From Streptomyces sp. ISL-66 (GTDB lineage: Bacteria; Actinomycetota; Actinomycetes; Streptomycetales; Streptomycetaceae), in assembly GCF_018614135.1 (NCBI RefSeq), contig NZ_JAGGOW010000048.1, positions 1 through 64,000 on the forward strand: DNA of 64,000 bases, in the 5' to 3' direction. The notes below the pieces were generated by a model, which did not search any database, had not been told where the DNA came from, and worked only from the letters and a program-made list of their open reading frames with translations. The translations under genes and the position numbers were made by a program. Of the stretch, positions 31,322-42,247 are shown piece by piece; within the stretch, counting starts at the first letter, position 1, and the number at the start of each line of letters is the position of its first letter.

Positions 31322-32148
31322 GGTACGCCTTCTCCACGCTCGGTCTGCCCGGCACCCCCCTGGAGCGGAGCGCCGCCCTCGCCGTCGCCCACGGGTACGA
31401 CGGCCTCGAACTGCGCGCCCACCCCGAGGAGCCCCTGCACCCCGGGAGTTCCGCGGCCGAGCGCACGGCGGGCTTGCGGACGCTCACCGGCGAGGGCGTC
31501 CGCGTCCTCGGGGTCGCGGGGTACGCCAAGGTGGCCGCCCCCGGCCCCGACGAGGCGGTCGTCGCCGAGGTCCACGCCCTGATCCGGCTCGCCGCCGACC
31601 TCGAAGCCCCCTACGTACGGATCTTTCCCGGCGGCGGCGCGCAGGCCGGGGCGGAAGCCGACGACCGGGCCGTCCGCCGGCTGCTGGCGACCGCCCCGTT
31701 CGCCGAGCGGCACGGGGTGCGGATCCTCCTGGAGACACACGACTCGCACCGCACCGGGGCCGCGGCCGCCCGGGTGCTGGACCGGGTCGCGCATCCGGCC
31801 GCGGGCGTGTTGTGGGACGTACTGCACACCTGGCTCGGGGGCGAGTCGCCGGCCGAGTCGAGCCGGGCCCTGGCCGCGCACCTGGGCTACGTACAGGTCA
31901 AGGACGTGGCGTCCGCGCACGAGCTGACTCCCCTCGGTCTTGGCCGGGGAGCGCTGCCGCTCGCCGAAGCCGTGGCCCTCGTACCGCCGGGCGGCTGGAT
32001 CTGCTGGGAGTACGAGAAGCGGTGGCACCCCGACGCCGCCGAACTGCCGGGGCAGCTCGCGCGGGGCCGGGAGTACCTGGAGGGGCTGGTGGCCCGGGGG
32101 ACCGGCGGGACCGGCGGGCCTGCGGGGGCCGTCAGGCCGAGTGGGTGA
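31318..32148 (+). CDS. Second sugar phosphate isomerase/epimerase-type TIM barrel
   Basis: A 276-residue xylose-isomerase-like barrel (RYAFSTLGLPGTPLERSAAL, DLEAPYVRIFPGGGAQAG, VRILLETHDSHRTG, GVLWDVLHTWLGGESP, GYVQVKDVASAHELTP, WICWEYEKRWHPDAAELPGQ), with Glu, Asp/His and Glu ligand positions readable. The TTG start overlaps the LacI stop (TTGA) and is supported by GAGGGAG upstream. It has only the fold in common with the isomerase at 26880-27719. Its 3' end overlaps the convergent dehydrogenase gene by 17 bp. A role in the same sugar route is inferred from its place behind the LacI gene. Confidence 0.83.
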   Translation: MRYAFSTLGLPGTPLERSAALAVAHGYDGLELRAHPEEPLHPGSSAAERTAGLRTLTGEGVRVLGVAGYAKVAAPGPDEAVVAEVHALIRLAADLEAPYVRIFPGGGAQAGAEADDRAVRRLLATAPFAERHGVRILLETHDSHRTGAAAARVLDRVAHPAAGVLWDVLHTWLGGESPAESSRALAAHLGYVQVKDVASAHELTPLGLGRGALPLAEAVALVPPGGWICWEYEKRWHPDAAELPGQLARGREYLEGLVARGTGGTGGPAGAVRPSG

Positions 32149-33238
32149 GCCGGCCCGGGTCGACGGGGTGGCGGAAGCCGAGCCCCAGCGCGTAGCGCTC
32201 CAGCTCCTGGACGGCCGTCGCCGCCAGCCGGTCCAGCTCCCCGCCCAGCGACCCCGCCACATGCGGGGTCAGGAGCACGTTCGGCAGGTTGTACAGAGGG
32301 GAGACGGCGGGCAGCACCTCCGGCTCGGTGTGGTCGAGCACGGCGTGCAGTCGCCCCGACACCAGCTCCTCGGTTAGTGCGGCGGTGTCGACGAGCGAGC
32401 CCCGCGCGGTGTTCACGAGGGTGGCGCCGTCCGGCATCAGGGCCAGCCGCGAGGCGTTCAACAGGTGGTAGGTCTCCGGCAGTGCGGGCGCGTGCAGGCT
32501 CACCACGTCGCTGTGGCACAGCAGTTCGTCGAGGGAGACGGCCTCGGCGCCCAGGGCCGCGAGCTCGGCCGGATCGGCGTACGGGTCGTGCACGAGGACC
32601 CGCAGGTCGAAGGGGCGCAGCAGCTCCAGTACGCGGCGGCCGATGAGCGAGGCGCCGACCAGGCCGACCGTGCGTCCGTAGTTGCCGACGGCCGGGTAGC
32701 GGCGGAACAGGTCGATGGGGCCGCGGGCCGCCCGGTAGGTGTGCGCGGACTCCAGGACGCGCTTGTTGGCGAAGAGGATGGCGGCGAGCGTGTACTCGGC
32801 CACGGGCAGGGCGTTCGCGGCGGCGGCACTGGAAACGAGCAGCCCGCGGTCCCAACAGGCCTGAGTGACATGGTGCTTGACGCTTCCGGCGGTGTGCACG
32901 ACGGCCCGGAGCCGCGGCATCCGGTCCAGTGCGTACGCCTCCAGCGGAGGGCAGCCCCAGCCCGTGAACAACACCTCGGCCGCGGCGAGCCGCTGGGCGC
33001 AGGAGTCCTCGGCGAAGGCGGAATCGAAGTCGGTGACGAGCAGGTCCGGGTCCACGTCCGCGACCCTGACCAGCTCCGGCAGGATCCGGCCGCCGAGGAC
33101 GGCTGCCCGGGTGCCCGGACTCATTGCGAGCACGGTAACGGGCCGGTAGGCGGCGGCGGCCGAGACGGATTCAGCGGCGGGGACCGATGCGGCGGCCGAG
33201 GCGGCGGCCGGGCCGGACGAGGGGGCTGGGTCGGTCAC
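32132..33238 (-). CDS. D-2-hydroxyacid dehydrogenase family protein
   Basis: A 368-residue NAD-dependent dehydrogenase. The first 35 residues are Ala/Ser/Pro-rich. The NAD-binding Rossmann motif is TVGLVGASLIGRRVLELL; the catalytic Arg is in LVNTARGSLVDTAAL, the Glu in LDHTEPEVLPA and the His in VLLTPHVAGSLGGELDRL. A GTG start at 33238 has AGGAG 9 nt upstream. It reduces or oxidises a 2-keto/2-hydroxy acid, not identified. A GATCG-AAA-CGATC site lies about 280 nt upstream, matching the operator of the divergent beta-galactosidase, so it is probably in the same regulon. Confidence 0.9.
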   Translation of the reverse strand: MTDPAPSSGPAAASAAASVPAAESVSAAAAYRPVTVLAMSPGTRAAVLGGRILPELVRVADVDPDLLVTDFDSAFAEDSCAQRLAAAEVLFTGWGCPPLEAYALDRMPRLRAVVHTAGSVKHHVTQACWDRGLLVSSAAAANALPVAEYTLAAILFANKRVLESAHTYRAARGPIDLFRRYPAVGNYGRTVGLVGASLIGRRVLELLRPFDLRVLVHDPYADPAELAALGAEAVSLDELLCHSDVVSLHAPALPETYHLLNASRLALMPDGATLVNTARGSLVDTAALTEELVSGRLHAVLDHTEPEVLPAVSPLYNLPNVLLTPHVAGSLGGELDRLAATAVQELERYALGLGFRHPVDPGRLTHSA

Positions 33239-33565
33239 TTGGCGGCTCCTGCGGTGAGATCCGAAGTTGTCCCGGGCGGCCGCGAAGGCGAACAGGAAGA
33301 TGGTCACAAACCCCGACCGCGACACCGGGAACGACACGGGTACGAGCGTGCGCGGGTTCACTCTTGCCGTCCGGAGGGTGCGGGCCGGGCCGGGCCGGGA
33401 GGGTGGGGGTGGGGGGCCAGGGCCACCGCTCCCCAAGGAGGCGGCCCCGGAGCTGTCCGTGTGAGGCCCATCCTTTGCACCGTCAGCCACGTCGTCAAGA
33501 GCGAACGCACGAGTCGATCGAAACGATCAGTCCGGTCCGTTCCGCCTGCCCTCCCGGCCCTCCCT
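33239..33565. other. Upstream region of the hydroxyacid dehydrogenase
   Basis: About 330 bp without a supported gene. It holds the operator-like repeat at 33516-33528 and a G-rich stretch at about 33370-33415. No clear promoter hexamers were recognised. Confidence 0.5.
33516..33528. promoter_or_regulatory. Probable operator of the DeoR-LacI hybrid regulator, site 1
   Basis: GATCG-AAA-CGATC, an inverted repeat between the end of the regulator gene and the hydroxyacid dehydrogenase gene. It has the same arms and a 3-bp A-rich spacer as the site before the beta-galactosidase gene. Confidence 0.65.
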
Positions 33566-34804
33566 TCACGGGCGGACGATCAGCCGGGGAAGCAGTTCCA
33601 CGTGCTGCCGCGGACCCTCGTCCGCGGTGTCTTCTCCCGAACCGCCGCGTCCTGCTTGCCCGTACCCATAACCGTGCCCGCCCCCGCCCCCGGTCAGCCG
33701 GTCCAGGAGGAGCCCCGCCGCCCGTGCCCCCACCTCGCGCTTGGCCGGCGCCACCGCCGACAGCGGTACGTCGGCCAGCCCGGCCACCTCGTCGTCGTAC
33801 GTGATCACCGCCAGGTCCTCCGGCACCCGCACGCCCCGCGCCTGGAGCCGCGGGATGAGCATGATCGCGTCCGTGTCGCTGTGGATCAGGGCAGCCGTCA
33901 CCCCGCGCCGCGTGACCGCCGCGCACAGGTACTCCAGCGCCCGTGCGAACACCTCAGCCTCCGTACTCGGCCCCGGTCCGGCCTCCGGCCAGGCCGGGGC
34001 CGGATCCAGACCGAGCGCGGCCACGGCCGCCTCGAACCCGGCCCGCAGCCGCGCGGACGTCGGCGTCTCGCGGCTGGCCAGCGCGATCCGCCGGTGGCCC
34101 AGCCCCGCCAGGTGCTGCACCGCCCGCGCCGCGCCGTGGGCGTGGTCGGAGGCCACCCGGTCCAGCGAGGCGGCCGGGTGCCCCGGCGGCGCCCACCGTT
34201 CCACGAGGACCGTCGGGACGGCCAGTTCCGCCGTCCACGCGCCCTCGCCGGGCCCGGGCGAGCCGGTGTCCCAGGTCGGGGTCAGCAGCAGTCCGTGCGC
34301 CCCCGTGGACAGCAGCCGCTCCGCCTGCGTCCGGTCCTCGCCCGGCAGGTAGCGCGTCAGCCCTACGGTGAGCCGCGCGCCCCGCGCTTCGACGACCTCG
34401 CGGGCACCGCGCACGACATCGGCGAAGTAGTACTCGGTGGTCGGCACCACCATCCCGACCACCAGCCCGCTGCCGCCGCCCGCGCCCGCGCCCGCGCACT
34501 CGCCCTCCTCGGCACCGCCGTCCGTGTCGCCTCCGCCGCCCGTGCCACCCGTACGGGACGGTCGCGGCCCGGCCGCTCCGACCGCCGCGGCGGGCCCGTC
34601 TTGGCCGTCCCGCCCCGCCTCCACCCGGCTGATCACCCCGTGCATCCGCCGGATCTCGCCGCGAGCCGCCATCGCCTCGATGTCCCGCCGCAGGGTCACG
34701 GGGGAGACGCCGAGCTCTCCGGCGACGTCCGCCACGCGCACGCTGCCCCGGGCCTGGACGATTTCGAGCACCCGGGCCTGGCGCTGGTCCACATGTGGTC
34801 TCAA
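33566..34804 (-). CDS. DeoR-type helix-turn-helix fused to a LacI/periplasmic-binding sensor domain
   Basis: A 412-residue regulator. The best start is the TTG at 34804 (AGGGGG about 7 nt before it), a rare start. The N-terminus is a DeoR winged helix (ARVLEIVQARGSVRVADVAG, SPVTLRRDIEAMAARGEIRR), not the LacI helix-turn-helix. The C-terminus is a LacI/GalR sensor (GLVVGMVVPTTEYYFADVV, SARLRAGFEAAVAALG, RVPEDLAVITYDDEVAGLAD), joined by a 40-residue Gly/Ala/Asp linker. It should bind the CGATCG-NNN-CGATCG site before the divergent GH35 gene and site 33516. The ligand is probably a galactoside or product. Confidence 0.88.
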   Translation of the reverse strand: MRPHVDQRQARVLEIVQARGSVRVADVAGELGVSPVTLRRDIEAMAARGEIRRMHGVISRVEAGRDGQDGPAAAVGAAGPRPSRTGGTGGGGDTDGGAEEGECAGAGAGGGSGLVVGMVVPTTEYYFADVVRGAREVVEARGARLTVGLTRYLPGEDRTQAERLLSTGAHGLLLTPTWDTGSPGPGEGAWTAELAVPTVLVERWAPPGHPAASLDRVASDHAHGAARAVQHLAGLGHRRIALASRETPTSARLRAGFEAAVAALGLDPAPAWPEAGPGPSTEAEVFARALEYLCAAVTRRGVTAALIHSDTDAIMLIPRLQARGVRVPEDLAVITYDDEVAGLADVPLSAVAPAKREVGARAAGLLLDRLTGGGGGHGYGYGQAGRGGSGEDTADEGPRQHVELLPRLIVRP

Positions 34805-34904
34805 AGGGGTCCCCCTGCGGTCGGCGGGCGCGCTGCGCACGGGTGCTGAGGCACGGTCCGCGGCCCTGCGTGTTCGTGAGGCGGCTCCATCATAGAGAAC
34901 CAAA

Positions 34905-34919
34905 CGATCGAATCGATCG
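34905..34919. promoter_or_regulatory. Probable operator of the DeoR-LacI hybrid regulator, site 2
   Basis: CGATCG-AAT-CGATCG, a 6-3-6 inverted repeat in the divergent promoter of the regulator and the beta-galactosidase gene, with a further CCGATC half site 3 bp away. Confidence 0.72.
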
Positions 34920-35021
34920 CTACCGATCAAGTGGTCATTGACGCCGTGATCCGCGCATTCATATATTCGGCCAGGTCCCGCACCTCACGGCAGCATCTCT
35001 ACCTCTCCCGGGAGTCAGCGC

Positions 35022-36893
35022 ATGCTCACGTACGACCAGGACGGCTTCCGGCGCGCAGACCGCCCCCACCGCATCGTTTCGGGGGCCCTGCACTACTTCC
35101 GGGTCCATCCCGACCTGTGGGAGGACCGCCTCACCCGGCTGCGCGCCCTGGGTGTCAACACCGTGGATACCTACGTCCCCTGGAACTTCCACGAGACCGC
35201 CCCCGGCAAGGCCGACTTCACCGGCTGGCGCGACCTCGGGCGCTTCCTGCGCATCGCCCAGGACCTCGGCCTCGACGCCATCGTCCGCCCCGGCCCGTAC
35301 ATCTGCGCCGAATGGGACTTCGGCGGTCTGCCCGCCCGCCTCCTCGCCGACGAAGGCCTGCGCCTGCGCTGCTCGGACCCCCGCTTCGAGGCCGAGGTGG
35401 ACGGTTGGTTCGACCTCGTCGTCCCCGAGCTGCTGCCCCACCTCGCCAGCCGCGGCGGGCCCGTCGTCGCCGTCCAGATAGAGAACGAGTACGGCTCGTA
35501 CGGCAACGACGTCCGCTACCGGGCCCACATCGAGCGGGGGCTCGTCGAACGAGGCGTCGACTGCCTGCTGTTCACCGCCGACGGCCCCGAGGACGCCATG
35601 CAGCAAGGAGGCATGCTCCGGGGACGGCTCGCCACCGCCACCTTCGGCGCCAAGCCCGCCGAGCGCCTCGCCCACCTGCGCCGCTACCAGCGGACCGGCC
35701 CGCTCACCGCGATGGAATTCTGGATCGGCTGGTTCGACCACTGGGGCGAGGAACACCACGTACGCGTGGCCGAGGAGGCGGCGCAGTCGCTCGACGAGCT
35801 CCTGGCCTCCGGCGCATCCGTCAACCTCTACATGGCCCACGGCGGTACCAACTTCGGCTTCTGGGCCGGTGCCAACCACTCCGGCTCCCGCCCCGGGGAT
35901 CCGGGCTACCAACCGACCGTGACCAGCTACGACTACGACGCCCCCATCGGCGAGGCGGGTGAGCTGACGGCGAAGTTCCACGCGTTCCGCGAGGTCATCG
36001 GCAAGTACGTGCCGCTGCCCGAAGGACCCCTGCCCGAGCCGCTGCCCCGGATGACCCCCGCCCTCGCCGTCCCCGGGGGCGCCGCGCCGCTCCTGACGCA
36101 CCTCGACGTCCTCGCGGGCGCCCCGGTCCTGCGCCCGGCTCCCGAATCCATGGAGAAGCTCGGCCAGGACCACGGCCTGATCCACTACCGGACCACGATC
36201 ACCGGTCCTCGCCCCGCCATGCCGATCAAGATCGACGGGCTGGGCGACCGCGCGTACCTCTTCGCCGACGGCGTGCCGCTCGGCATCCTGGACCGCAACG
36301 CCCCCGACGAGGGGATCGCCCTGCCCGTCGGCGAGGCCGGAGTCGTCCTCGACGTCCTCGTCCGGGCCCAGGGGCGGGTCAACTACGGCCCGCTGCTCGA
36401 CGACCGCAAGGGCATCGCGCGGGCGGTGCGCCACGGGCACCAGCACCTCTTCGAGTGGGAGATACGGCCGCTACCGCTGGCCGACCCGGCCGCGCTCACG
36501 GCGCTGGAGTGGTCGCAAGACCGCGACGCGGGCACGGACGCGGGAGCCGATGCGGGCACGGACATGGGCACGGACGGTCTGGCCAGGCCCGCCTTCCACC
36601 GCTTCACCCACACCCTCGGCCCGGCCGGTTCCTCCGGCGGCCCCGGCGGTCCCGCCGACGGGTTCATCGACCTCTCCGGCTGGGGCACCGGCCTGATCTG
36701 GCTGAACGGTTTCCTCCTGGGGCACTACGACACTCCGCGCGGCCCGCAGCGCACGCTGTACGCCCCCGCCCCGCTGTGGCGGGCCGGGGCCAACGAGATC
36801 GTCGTACTCGAGCTCGAGGCCCCCGGCACCGAACTGCCGCTGCGCGACCAGCCCGACCTCGGCCGCCCGACGGTCGTCGACATCGATTACTGA
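35022..36893 (+). CDS. Beta-galactosidase, glycoside hydrolase family 35
   Basis: A 623-residue GH35 enzyme without a signal peptide, so cytoplasmic. The barrel is complete: GALHYFRVHPDLWEDRL, VDTYVPWNFHE, VRPGPYICAEWDFGGLP, the acid/base VQIENEYGSYG (Glu156) and the nucleophile region MEFWIGWFDHWG (Glu232). The C-terminal jelly-roll domains contain WLNGFLLGHYDTPRGPQRTL. A low-complexity loop (AGTDAGADAGTDMGTD) at about residues 507-522 is coded by short repeats. GGGAG lies 7 nt before the ATG. It likely hydrolyses beta-galactosides taken up from plant or glycan breakdown, controlled by the divergent DeoR-LacI protein. Confidence 0.95.
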   Translation: MLTYDQDGFRRADRPHRIVSGALHYFRVHPDLWEDRLTRLRALGVNTVDTYVPWNFHETAPGKADFTGWRDLGRFLRIAQDLGLDAIVRPGPYICAEWDFGGLPARLLADEGLRLRCSDPRFEAEVDGWFDLVVPELLPHLASRGGPVVAVQIENEYGSYGNDVRYRAHIERGLVERGVDCLLFTADGPEDAMQQGGMLRGRLATATFGAKPAERLAHLRRYQRTGPLTAMEFWIGWFDHWGEEHHVRVAEEAAQSLDELLASGASVNLYMAHGGTNFGFWAGANHSGSRPGDPGYQPTVTSYDYDAPIGEAGELTAKFHAFREVIGKYVPLPEGPLPEPLPRMTPALAVPGGAAPLLTHLDVLAGAPVLRPAPESMEKLGQDHGLIHYRTTITGPRPAMPIKIDGLGDRAYLFADGVPLGILDRNAPDEGIALPVGEAGVVLDVLVRAQGRVNYGPLLDDRKGIARAVRHGHQHLFEWEIRPLPLADPAALTALEWSQDRDAGTDAGADAGTDMGTDGLARPAFHRFTHTLGPAGSSGGPGGPADGFIDLSGWGTGLIWLNGFLLGHYDTPRGPQRTLYAPAPLWRAGANEIVVLELEAPGTELPLRDQPDLGRPTVVDIDY

Positions 36894-37121
36894 CCCGCTG
36901 CCCGGAGCGCGCGGCCGTGTGGAGGAGCTCGCACCGGCCGCGACGCCCCGCGGTTCGACAGGCTGACGCGCAAGCGGGCAGACGGACTTGTTCTTGCCCA
37001 CCGGCGGACGGCGGACGGCCGCACCAGGGTTGTCCACAGGCACATGCCCCGCCCGAACCGTTCGTCCTAGACTGGCCGCTTGATTGATCATGTGCCGGAC
37101 GAGTGTGGAGGAACGACTCTC

Positions 37122-38069
37122 ATGCGCTATCTCCCCCTGGGCAGTTCAGGTCTTCAGGTGTCCGCGATCGGGCTGGGCTGCAACAACTTCGGCGGTCGCC
37201 TCGACGCACGGGCCACCCGTTCCGTGGTCGACGCCGCGCTCGACGCGGGCATCACCCTCCTCGACACCGCCGACATCTACGGCGGCCGCGGCGGCTCCGA
37301 AACTCACCTCGGCGAAGCCCTCAAGGGCCGCCGCGACCAGGTCGTCCTCGCCAGCAAGTTCGGCTTCGACGGCGTGGACATGGGCTACGGACCCGCGGCC
37401 GGCTCCCGCGGCGGCCGCGCCTACGTCCGCCGTGCCGTCGAAGAATCCCTGCGCCGCCTGCAGACCGACCACATCGATCTCTACCAGCTGCACAGCCCCG
37501 ACCCGGCCGTTCCCGTGGCCGAGACGCTCGCCGCGCTCACCGAGCTCGTCGCCGAAGGCAAGATTCGCTATTTCGGCCACTCGAACTTCAGCGGCTGGCA
37601 GCTCGCCGAAGCCGCCCACGTCGCCCGCGAAACCGGCGCGGCACCCTTCGTGTCCGCGCAGAACGAATGGTCGCTGCTCCAGCGGTCCGCCGAGCGCGAG
37701 CTCGTCCCCGCCGCCCTCCACTACGGCGTCGGCGTACTGCCGTACTTCCCGCTCGCCAACGGTCTGTTGACCGGAAAGATCCGACGCGGCGCGCCCGTCC
37801 CCGCCGGCTCCCGCCTCGAAGGCCGGGACGCCTACCTCACCGACGAGCGCCTCGACACCGTGGAAGCGCTGGCCGCGCTCGCCGAGATGCACGGCCGCAC
37901 CGTGCTGGAACTCGCCATCGGCTGGCTCTCCGCCCAGCCCGGCTGCGCCTCGGTCATCGCGGGCGCCACCTCCGCCGAACAAGTGCGTGCCAACGCGGCC
38001 GTGGCCGACCGTCAGCTCGTCGCCGAGCTGCTGGACGAGGTCGACGCCATCGCGGCGGCGGCCGCATGA
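37122..38069 (+). CDS. Aldo/keto reductase
   Basis: A 315-residue AKR. Landmarks: GLQVSAIGLGCNNFGGRLDA, LLDTADIYGGRGGSETHLGE (Asp, Tyr), VVLASKFGF (Lys), IDLYQLHSPDPAVPVAETL (His) and ASVIAGATSAEQVRANAA. The ATG at 37122 has GGAGG about 10 nt upstream. A TTGTCCACA DnaA-box-like sequence and a TAGACT hexamer lie in the 228-bp gap before it. It differs from the reductase at 7478-8365 and is closer to the YajO/L-fuco-type group. Substrate unknown; it is not clearly part of the galactosidase unit. Confidence 0.9.
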   Translation: MRYLPLGSSGLQVSAIGLGCNNFGGRLDARATRSVVDAALDAGITLLDTADIYGGRGGSETHLGEALKGRRDQVVLASKFGFDGVDMGYGPAAGSRGGRAYVRRAVEESLRRLQTDHIDLYQLHSPDPAVPVAETLAALTELVAEGKIRYFGHSNFSGWQLAEAAHVARETGAAPFVSAQNEWSLLQRSAERELVPAALHYGVGVLPYFPLANGLLTGKIRRGAPVPAGSRLEGRDAYLTDERLDTVEALAALAEMHGRTVLELAIGWLSAQPGCASVIAGATSAEQVRANAAVADRQLVAELLDEVDAIAAAAA

Positions 38070-38087
38070 CAGACACCGGGTCCGGGG

Positions 38088-39010
38088 TCAGGACACGATG
38101 TCCTTGCGCGCGAATCCGCGGAAGGCGAGCGCGAAGAGCACCAAGGCGTACGAGACAGACACCGCCGCGCCCTTGACCATGCCGCCCCACTCCAGCTGCG
38201 GCTGCAGGGCGTCGGCCCACGCGAACTGCCAGTGCGCCGGGAGGAACTCGCGCCACGACCCCAGCGCGGTCACCGCGTCCAGCACGTTGCCGACGATCGT
38301 CAGACCGACCGCGCCGCCCACCGCGCCCAGCGGCGCGTCCGTCCGCGTCGACAGCCAGAACGCCAGTCCGGCCGTGACCAGCTGCGATACGAAGATGAAG
38401 GCGACGGCCAGGGCGAGCCGCCCCACCGTGTCCCCGGCCGCCAGGGCGCCGCCCGTCGGGATCTTCAGCGGCCCCCAGCCGTACGCGGCCGTGCCCGCCG
38501 CCAGCGCCACCACCGGCAGCAGCACCATGGCCGCCAGGCTGAACCCGAGCGCCACCACGAGCTTGCTCCACAGCAGCCGCGCCCTCGGCACGGGCGAGGC
38601 CAGCAGGTAGCGCAGCGAGGACCAGCTGGCCTCGGAGGCCACGGTGTCCCCGCAGAACAGGGCCACCGGCACCACCAGCAGGAAACCGGCCGACACGAAC
38701 AGGCAGGTGGCCGCGAAGTTCGCGCCCGACGCCGTCGCCGTGTCGATGAGGGTGATCCGGCCGTTGCCGCCGCCGCGGCTGCCCGGTCCGCCGCCCACCG
38801 CGAAGGCGATCATCAGGACGAACGGCAGCGCGGCGAGGATCCCGCCCATGACCAGCGTCCGGCGCCGACGCCACTGCCGCAGCGCCTCCACGCGCAGCGG
38901 TAGCGTCCGGTTCGCCCGGTAGCCGGGAGCCACCTCGGTCACGTCCATCAGCTCTGCCACATCCGCCATGTCCGCCACATCCGCCATGTCCGTCACATCC
39001 GTCGGGGCTT

Positions 39011-39014
<4 letters not shown>
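38088..39014 (-). CDS. ABC-2 type transporter permease
   Basis: A 308-residue integral membrane protein with six predicted helices (LVMGGILAALPFVLMIAFAV, FLLVVPVALFCGDTVASEAS, GFSLAAMVLLPVVALAAGTA and others) and the family element WSSLRYLLASPVPRARLLW. It starts with a repetitive acidic tail, DVTDMADVADMADVAELMDV, coded by 9-18-bp repeats. Its GTG start overlaps the stop of the hydrolase-ATPase fusion gene by 4 bp, so both are made together. It is the membrane half of that transporter; the cargo is unknown. Confidence 0.88.
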
Positions 39015-41761
<2,747 letters not shown>

Positions 41762-42247
41762 ACGGGAACCCTAATCGCCAGGCCCGCGCCGTCCGCGCTC
41801 CCGAAGGGTGAACTGCCGACCTTCTCAAGGACTACGCCGCCGACCGCGCGTACCGCGCCTGCGGTACACGGTCGGCCCGGGGCGGCACGCGAGTCGGTAC
41901 GCGGCAGGCCCGGCGCGGTACGCAGCCCCGTAGGGAGGCCGGTACGCGGTAGGGACCCCAGCCCAGCCCAGCCCAGCCCAGCCCAGCCCAGCCCAGCCCA
42001 GCCCAGTCCAGTCCAGTCCAGGCCGGCCCGGCCCGGCCCGGCCCAGCCCAGCCCAGTCCAGTCCAGGCCGACCCGGCCCGGCCCGGCCCAGCCCAGGCCA
42101 GCCCGGCCCAGCCCAGGGCAGCAGGCCATGCGAGGCCAGGGCAGCCCAGCCCAGGGCGGGTACGCCGCCGAAGAAATGGAGCGGAGCTCCCGCCCCTGCC
42201 CCGAGCCCCGACCTGCGCCCGGCGCCGGCCGGCGGGAGGATGGCCGC
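41762..42247. other. Divergent intergenic region dominated by a pentanucleotide repeat
   Basis: 486 bp between the fusion gene and the DNA ligase gene. Apart from the (CCCAG)n tract and a short GCCCGG-rich stretch, no gene or clear promoter hexamers were seen. The ligase ribosome site GGGAGG is at its right end. Confidence 0.6.
41957..42121 (+). repeat. (CCCAG)n pentanucleotide array, G-quadruplex-prone on the minus strand
   Basis: Ten perfect CCCAG copies (41957-42006) followed in phase by about 23 variant units (TCCAG, GCCGG, CCCGG, GCCAG). The minus strand reads (CTGGG)n, i.e. GGG runs with 2-nt loops. It lies between divergent promoters. Confidence 0.9.

Noticed and set aside
37025..37045. 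TTGTCCACA, a DnaA-box match
   Set aside because: A single copy without clustered boxes, dnaA or dnaN; not an origin.
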